Below, piece after piece: positions 42,066 through 45,168 of a stretch of 45,168 bases of DNA. How positions within the stretch are numbered: the first letter of the stretch is position 1; every line of letters starts with the position of its first letter. A program made the translations under genes and the position numbers. Origin of the DNA: Streptomyces sp. BR123 (GTDB lineage Bacteria; Actinomycetota; Actinomycetes; Streptomycetales; Streptomycetaceae); NCBI RefSeq assembly GCF_013401435.1, contig NZ_JACBGN010000028.1:1-45168 (forward strand), read 5' to 3'. The notes below the pieces were generated by a model. That model was not told the origin of the DNA. It did no database searches and was given only the letters and a program-made list of their open reading frames with translations.

Positions 42066-42108
42066 CTGTCGGGGGTACCTGACACCCTCTGTCAGGTACC
42101 CCCGACAG
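42066..42108. promoter_or_regulatory. Perfect 19-bp inverted repeat, probable WYL-regulator operator
   Basis: CTGTCGGGGGTACCTGACA (42066-42084) and its exact complement (42090-42108) flank CCCTC. The core TGACA-CCCTC-TGTCA resembles the operator I recall next to other YafY/WYL regulator genes. It lies 64 bp from the DUF3224 start and 31 bp from the regulator start. Confidence 0.7.
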
Positions 42109-42139
42109 GGGCCCCGGACGTGCTGCGGACAATGGCCCC

Positions 42140-43135
42140 ATGCGTGCCGACCGCCTCCTGTCCCTGCTCCTGCTGCTGCAGAACCGCGGCCGCATGACCG
42201 CCCCCGAACTCGCCGCCGAACTGGAGGTCTCCGTACGCACCGTCTACCGGGACGTCGAGGCCCTCGGTGCCTCCGGCGTCCCGGTCCACGCCGACCGCGG
42301 ACCCGCCGGCGGCTACCGGCTGATGGACGGCTACCGCACCCGCCTCACCGGCCTCACCGACACCCAGGCCGATTCCCTCTTCCTCGCCGGCACGCCCGGA
42401 CCCGCGCAGGACCTCGGCCTCGGCGCCGACCTGGCCGCCGCCCGGCTGAAACTTCAGGCCGCCCTGCCCGCTGCACTCGCCGACCGGGCCCGGCGCCTCG
42501 AAGGCCGCTTCCACCTCGACGCCACGGCCTGGTTCCGCGAAGCCGACCCCGTCCCGCACCTGGCGCGGATCGCCCAGGCCGTCTGGGAGCAGCGCGTCCT
42601 GGTCGTCGGCTACCGCCGCTGGAACGGCGAGGAGCGCACCGGCCGCGCCCTGCACCCCCTCGGGCTCGTCCTCAAGGGCGGCATCTGGTACCTCGTGGCA
42701 GCCGGTGCCGGTGCCGGTGCCGGGGACACCCGCGTGCGCACCTACCGCGTGTCCCGGTTCCAGGACGTGGACACCGATCCCGAAGGCTTCGAACGCCCGC
42801 CGGGCTTCGACCTCGCGGCGTACTGGGAGGAGTCCGCCCGCCGCCTGAACGAGGTCCTGCGCCACCAGACCGCCCTCGTACGGCTCTCCCCGCGCGGCCG
42901 GCGCCTGCTGCCGATGCAGTTCGGGGCGGCCGGTACCCGCGCCCTCGCCGACGCGGAGCCCGTCGACCCGGCCGACCCCGACGGCTGGGTCGTGGTCCGC
43001 CTGTCCGTCGAGGCGCAGTCGGTGGCCGTCGGCGACCTGCTGCGGCTCGGCACCGAGGCCGAGGTCCTCGGCCCGCCCGAGCTGCGGCGCGCCCTCGCCG
43101 ACACGGTCGCGGCACTCGCCGAGCGGTACCGCTGA
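42140..43135 (+). CDS. YafY-type WYL domain transcriptional regulator
   Basis: 331 residues. N-terminal helix-turn-helix: RADRLLSLLLLLQNRGRMTA, PELAAELEVSVRTVYRDVEA, followed by DRGPAGGYRLMDGY. The WYL domain (about 145-235) has VLVVGYRRWNGEERTGRALH, PLGLVLKGGIWYLVAAG (W-Y-L) and YRVSRFQDVD. A C-terminal WCX extension ends at ALAERYR. WYL domains sense nucleotides or small effectors; the regulator probably represses itself and the divergent DUF3224 gene through the 19-bp inverted repeat. Confidence 0.88.
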   Translation: MRADRLLSLLLLLQNRGRMTAPELAAELEVSVRTVYRDVEALGASGVPVHADRGPAGGYRLMDGYRTRLTGLTDTQADSLFLAGTPGPAQDLGLGADLAAARLKLQAALPAALADRARRLEGRFHLDATAWFREADPVPHLARIAQAVWEQRVLVVGYRRWNGEERTGRALHPLGLVLKGGIWYLVAAGAGAGAGDTRVRTYRVSRFQDVDTDPEGFERPPGFDLAAYWEESARRLNEVLRHQTALVRLSPRGRRLLPMQFGAAGTRALADAEPVDPADPDGWVVVRLSVEAQSVAVGDLLRLGTEAEVLGPPELRRALADTVAALAERYR

Positions 43136-43164
43136 CCCCTGGCGCCGACCGGTGAGGGGCCCGG

Positions 43165-43626
43165 TCAGCGCGGGGGCTCGACCTCCAGGAAGCGGCGCCT
43201 GCGCGGGCCGCGGTAGAGGAGGCAGACCCAGCCCAGCTCCTCCAGCGCCGCCGCGCAGGCCGCGAGCCGTTCCTGCTCCTCCAGGGCCGCGCCCCCGCCC
43301 GGCGGGCCGACCCACGTCACCTCGACCCGGCCGCCCGGCGGCGCGCCGGGCGCCACCCGGTACCCCGTCCGCGTCCGCCGGCCCTCCGCGTCCACCGCGG
43401 ACGACGGGAGGCCGGCCGCCTCCAGCACGATGGCCACCGCGCGGGGCATCTGCCGTCGTTCCCAGGCGGCGGGAACCGCCGCGGCCGCCCCGCCGCCGCC
43501 CAGCATGCGGCGGATCTGCAGCAGGCCCTCGTACGCCGTGCGCACCTCGCCCGCCCGCTCGGCGGTGGCCGGCACGGCCGGACCGTCGCCGGTCGCCGGC
43601 TCGAACCCGTGCCCCGGTGAGGCCAT
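43165..43626 (-). CDS. Hypothetical protein (153 aa)
   Basis: Soluble, no signal peptide. ATAERAGEVRTAYEGLLQIR, AAWERRQMPRAVAIVLEAAG, GYRVAPGAPPGGRVEVTWVG, ALEEQERLAACAAALEELGW, LLYRGPRRRRFLEVEPP. The closing helix-strand 'L-A-A-x-L-E-x-L-G-W-x-x-L-x-Y-R-G-x-R-R-R-F-L-E-V' is seen in small actinobacterial proteins of unknown role. ATG 43626 was chosen; longer frames run into repeats. A stable 10-bp hairpin and three iterons lie in its leader. Confidence 0.6.
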   Translation of the reverse strand: MASPGHGFEPATGDGPAVPATAERAGEVRTAYEGLLQIRRMLGGGGAAAAVPAAWERRQMPRAVAIVLEAAGLPSSAVDAEGRRTRTGYRVAPGAPPGGRVEVTWVGPPGGGAALEEQERLAACAAALEELGWVCLLYRGPRRRRFLEVEPPR

Positions 43627-43664
43627 CGTCCACCGCCCTTCCACCGCTGTGCGAGGAGTACGCC

Positions 43665-43688
43665 GCTCCTGCGGTACGCCGCAGGAGC
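43665..43688. promoter_or_regulatory. Perfect 10-bp hairpin
   Basis: GCTCCTGCGG (43665-43674) and CCGCAGGAGC (43679-43688) with a TACG tetraloop, 38 bp upstream of the 153-residue gene and just beside three 13-bp iterons. It could be an operator or leader structure. Confidence 0.5.
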
Positions 43689-43693
43689 AAGGT

Positions 43694-43732
43694 TCATGAG
43701 TACGGCTCATGAGTACCGCTCATGAGTACGTC
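43694..43732. repeat. Three 13-bp iterons
   Basis: TCATGAGTACGGC, TCATGAGTACCGC and TCATGAGTACGTC follow one another with a period of 13 bp. Each contains the palindrome TCATGA. They lie between two divergent genes (starts 43626 and 43796). Confidence 0.8.
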
Positions 43733-43795
43733 ACGGCCAACCGTCTGAGTATCCGTACCGATTCCCCGGCGGCCCGCCGCTGGTCGAATGGGGGC

Positions 43796-44098
43796 ATGAC
43801 CTCCGACGCCCCGCCCAGCTCTCCCCGCCCGCGCCTGCAGCAGGTGACCGTGGCCGGTTCGGCCCTGGCCGTGGCGCTGCTGCCGCTCGTGGTCGGCGTC
43901 CTCGTGGCCAAGGGCATGGCCGCCGATCCGCACACCCCGGTCAATGCCCTCATCACCAGCGGGGGCCAGCGGGCCGGCCTGCCCCGCGGCGAGTGGCGGC
44001 GGCGCGGCCACACGACGATGTGCCGCCTGCGCAGCGTCCGCCGGAACACCGTCCGGCGCTGCGCGGCCGTCCGCGCCCGCCGCCCGCCCGCCTCCTGA
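43796..44098 (+). CDS. Small membrane-anchored hypothetical protein
   Basis: 100 residues. A short Pro/Ser-rich N terminus is followed by one membrane helix (VTVAGSALAVALLPLVVGVL) and a basic C-terminal tail (RGEWRRRGHTTMCRLRSVRR). There is no cleavage site, so it is probably an integral membrane protein with a cytoplasmic basic tail. The function is not recognised. The ATG at 43796 follows GGGGGC; a longer in-frame start inside the iterons (43709) is less likely. Confidence 0.5.
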   Translation: MTSDAPPSSPRPRLQQVTVAGSALAVALLPLVVGVLVAKGMAADPHTPVNALITSGGQRAGLPRGEWRRRGHTTMCRLRSVRRNTVRRCAAVRARRPPAS

Positions 44099-44118
44099 GC
44101 CGGTCGCGCCGTACGCCG

Positions 44119-44652
44119 TCAGTGCTCGTACTGCCCCATGCACAGGTCCACGATCGACGGCGGTACGGCGCCTTCCGCCGCCGTGCACGGTTCCGCCCCG
44201 CCGGCGGCCGGAACGGGCACCGGCGGCGGCTCCGGTGCCGGCGCGGGGGAGTGCTGCTGACGCAGGGTGCGGCGCGGTGAGGGGCCCGGCGGGTGCGCCC
44301 TCCGGGGCGGGGGCGGCTTGACGGGCCGTGCGGCGGACGCCCGGCCCGCAGCGCCGGCCGGCGCGGTGTCGTCCTCCGCCGGGACCGGCGGCCGCTCCGG
44401 CACCGGCCCCGGTTCCCGCTGCGCCGGCTGCGGCCGGGACTGCGGCGGGGCGGAGGCCGGCGCCGGCCGGGGCGGCTGCGCCGCGGGGGACGGTGCGCGC
44501 GGCGTCATCTGGGCTCCGGCAGGGGGTACGGACGTACGCGCCGGAAGCGGACCGCGAGGCGCGGGCGGGGTCGGGGGCGAGGCCGTCGAGGCACAGCCGG
44601 TGCTCGCGAGCAACGCGACGAGGGACAGGGGCAGGGCTCGGCGTAGCTGCAT
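44119..44652 (-). CDS. Proline-rich lipoprotein
   Basis: 177 residues. A lipoprotein signal MQLRRALPLSLVALLASTGC has the lipobox L-A-S-T-G-C with Cys20. It is followed by about 120 residues very rich in Pro, Ala and Arg (PPAPRGPLPARTSVPPAGAQ and similar), then a short ordered end EPCTAAEGAVPPSIVDLCMG with two cysteines. The layout suggests a cell-wall-spanning spacer carrying a small disulfide-stabilised tip. No family recognised. The start was chosen at the signal peptide. Confidence 0.62.
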   Translation of the reverse strand: MQLRRALPLSLVALLASTGCASTASPPTPPAPRGPLPARTSVPPAGAQMTPRAPSPAAQPPRPAPASAPPQSRPQPAQREPGPVPERPPVPAEDDTAPAGAAGRASAARPVKPPPPRRAHPPGPSPRRTLRQQHSPAPAPEPPPVPVPAAGGAEPCTAAEGAVPPSIVDLCMGQYEH

Positions 44653-45128
44653 TCGACCACGATGCCGCACGGCCGGGCCGACCAGGCGGCCCCGTTCACG
44701 CGCCCGGGCGGCATCTCGCACGCCTGTTCGCGCACGAAGGTGCTCGGTGCGTCCGTCGGCGCCGCCGGGCGGTCGGTCACCGCCTTCCCTGCGGCCACCG
44801 CCGTCCGGCACGCCGGACGGATGGGACAGTTCGGACAGCAGGCTTGACCGCAGCCTCCCGGGCGGCAAGAGTGCGCCGGTCAGGCAGACAAGAGGACCAC
44901 CGTACGAGTCGCACATCGGAGACAGCCCAGATGCCCCACCCGGTTCGCTTCCCGCGTGTCCCGGCGACCACGCTCGCCACCGGCCTCCCGGCCACCGCCG
45001 CGGCGGCTCCCGTTCGGTCTCCGGCTCCGGCCGCGCGGCGGCGCAACGCCTGACCGGCGCAGGGCGCCGGGTCCGGCGGGCGGCACCGTACCGCCGCGCG
45101 GACCCCCGCCCCGTCCCGGGAGACCACC
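44653..45128. other. 476-bp region with only weak small ORFs
   Basis: Two small plus-strand frames are present. One is 44662-44847 (61 codons, MPHGRADQAAPFTRPGG..., high GC third positions but no clear ribosome site). The other is 44931-45053 (40 codons, starting MPHPVRFPRVPATTLATGLP, resembling a decayed signal peptide). Neither has a recognised product, so I leave them as possibilities. Confidence 0.35.
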
Positions 45129-45168
45129 GTGTCCCACCACCCCGATGACAGCGGGTCCGCCACCGAGG
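45129..45168 (+). CDS. Start of a gene cut by the window end
   Basis: GTG at 45129 preceded by CCGGGAGACC opens a frame MSHHPDDSGSATE that is still open at the last base. The ribosome site and position fit a real start, but too little is visible to name a product. Confidence 0.4.
   Translation, partial: MSHHPDDSGSATE

Noticed and set aside
44777..45163. 128-codon minus-strand frame at the right edge
   Set aside because: It has an Arg-rich low-complexity product without a ribosome site, and the plus strand shows a well-formed GTG start at 45129.
1..45168. Secondary-metabolite biosynthetic gene cluster
   Set aside because: The CoA ligases and thiolase-fold genes might suggest one, but there are no carrier proteins, ketosynthases with an active-site Cys, NRPS modules or tailoring sets.

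Overview
The window is very GC-rich, almost every codon of the real genes ends in G or C, GTG starts are common, and the gene content (subtilisin-inhibitor-like protein, DUF397, an SCO4226-like nickel-binding protein, mycothiol-dependent isomerase family, roadblock/LC7 proteins, an NsdA-like regulator, a SpoIIE-type phosphatase) is that of a Streptomyces or close relative. It reads as chromosomal accessory sequence. No rRNA, tRNA, CRISPR or complete insertion sequence was seen.

Layout. 1-4.2 kb: end of a glycine-rich protein, a ChaA-type Ca2+/H+ antiporter, an acyl-CoA synthetase and a YihY/BrkB membrane protein. 4.2-16.3 kb: acyl-CoA and steroid-type catabolism. It holds phenylacetate-CoA ligase (paaK), a FadD19-like acyl-CoA synthetase divergent from an EchA19-like enoyl-CoA hydratase, a double DUF35 Zn-ribbon/OB protein, two thiolase-fold proteins without a visible nucleophilic cysteine (Ltp4-like and Ltp3-like), and, after three unrelated small genes, a 3-ketosteroid delta1-dehydrogenase (kstD) with a Tat-type leader. 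The order matches the Mycobacterium/Rhodococcus sterol side-chain block as I remember it. The fadD/echA intergenic region carries a site matching the KstR operator consensus. A second palindrome there recurs almost unchanged upstream of kstD, so these genes may form one regulon. A decayed IS200/IS605-type (TnpB) element of about 420 bp sits between the DUF35 gene and the ltp4-like gene.

16.4-24.6 kb: regulation and signalling. This region has an APH-fold phosphotransferase divergent from an NsdA-like regulator, a PAS-PP2C phosphatase, a small nickel-binding protein, a PucR regulator divergent from a TetR regulator with a nested palindromic operator, and a DUF6461 protein. 25.0-27.2 kb: a tight cassette of three roadblock/LC7-type proteins plus a DUF4388/winged-helix protein, with no histidine kinase or Ras-like GTPase beside it. 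27.3-30.9 kb: one 1194-residue GT2/CDP-glycerol glycerophosphotransferase fusion of the teichoic-acid type, with its own promoter and a 17-bp-stem terminator.

31-45 kb: mixed single genes. These are a VOC protein, a sirtuin, a small secreted protein, an ATP-grasp protein, a GNAT acetyltransferase, an SSI-family protease inhibitor, a lone cyclic-nucleotide-binding domain protein, a secreted GH5 glycosidase with a threefold C-terminal repeat, a 910-residue secreted multidomain protein, a DUF3224 protein divergent from a WYL/YafY regulator across a perfect 19-bp inverted repeat, and small hypothetical proteins including a proline-rich lipoprotein. A new gene starts at 45129 and runs off the end.
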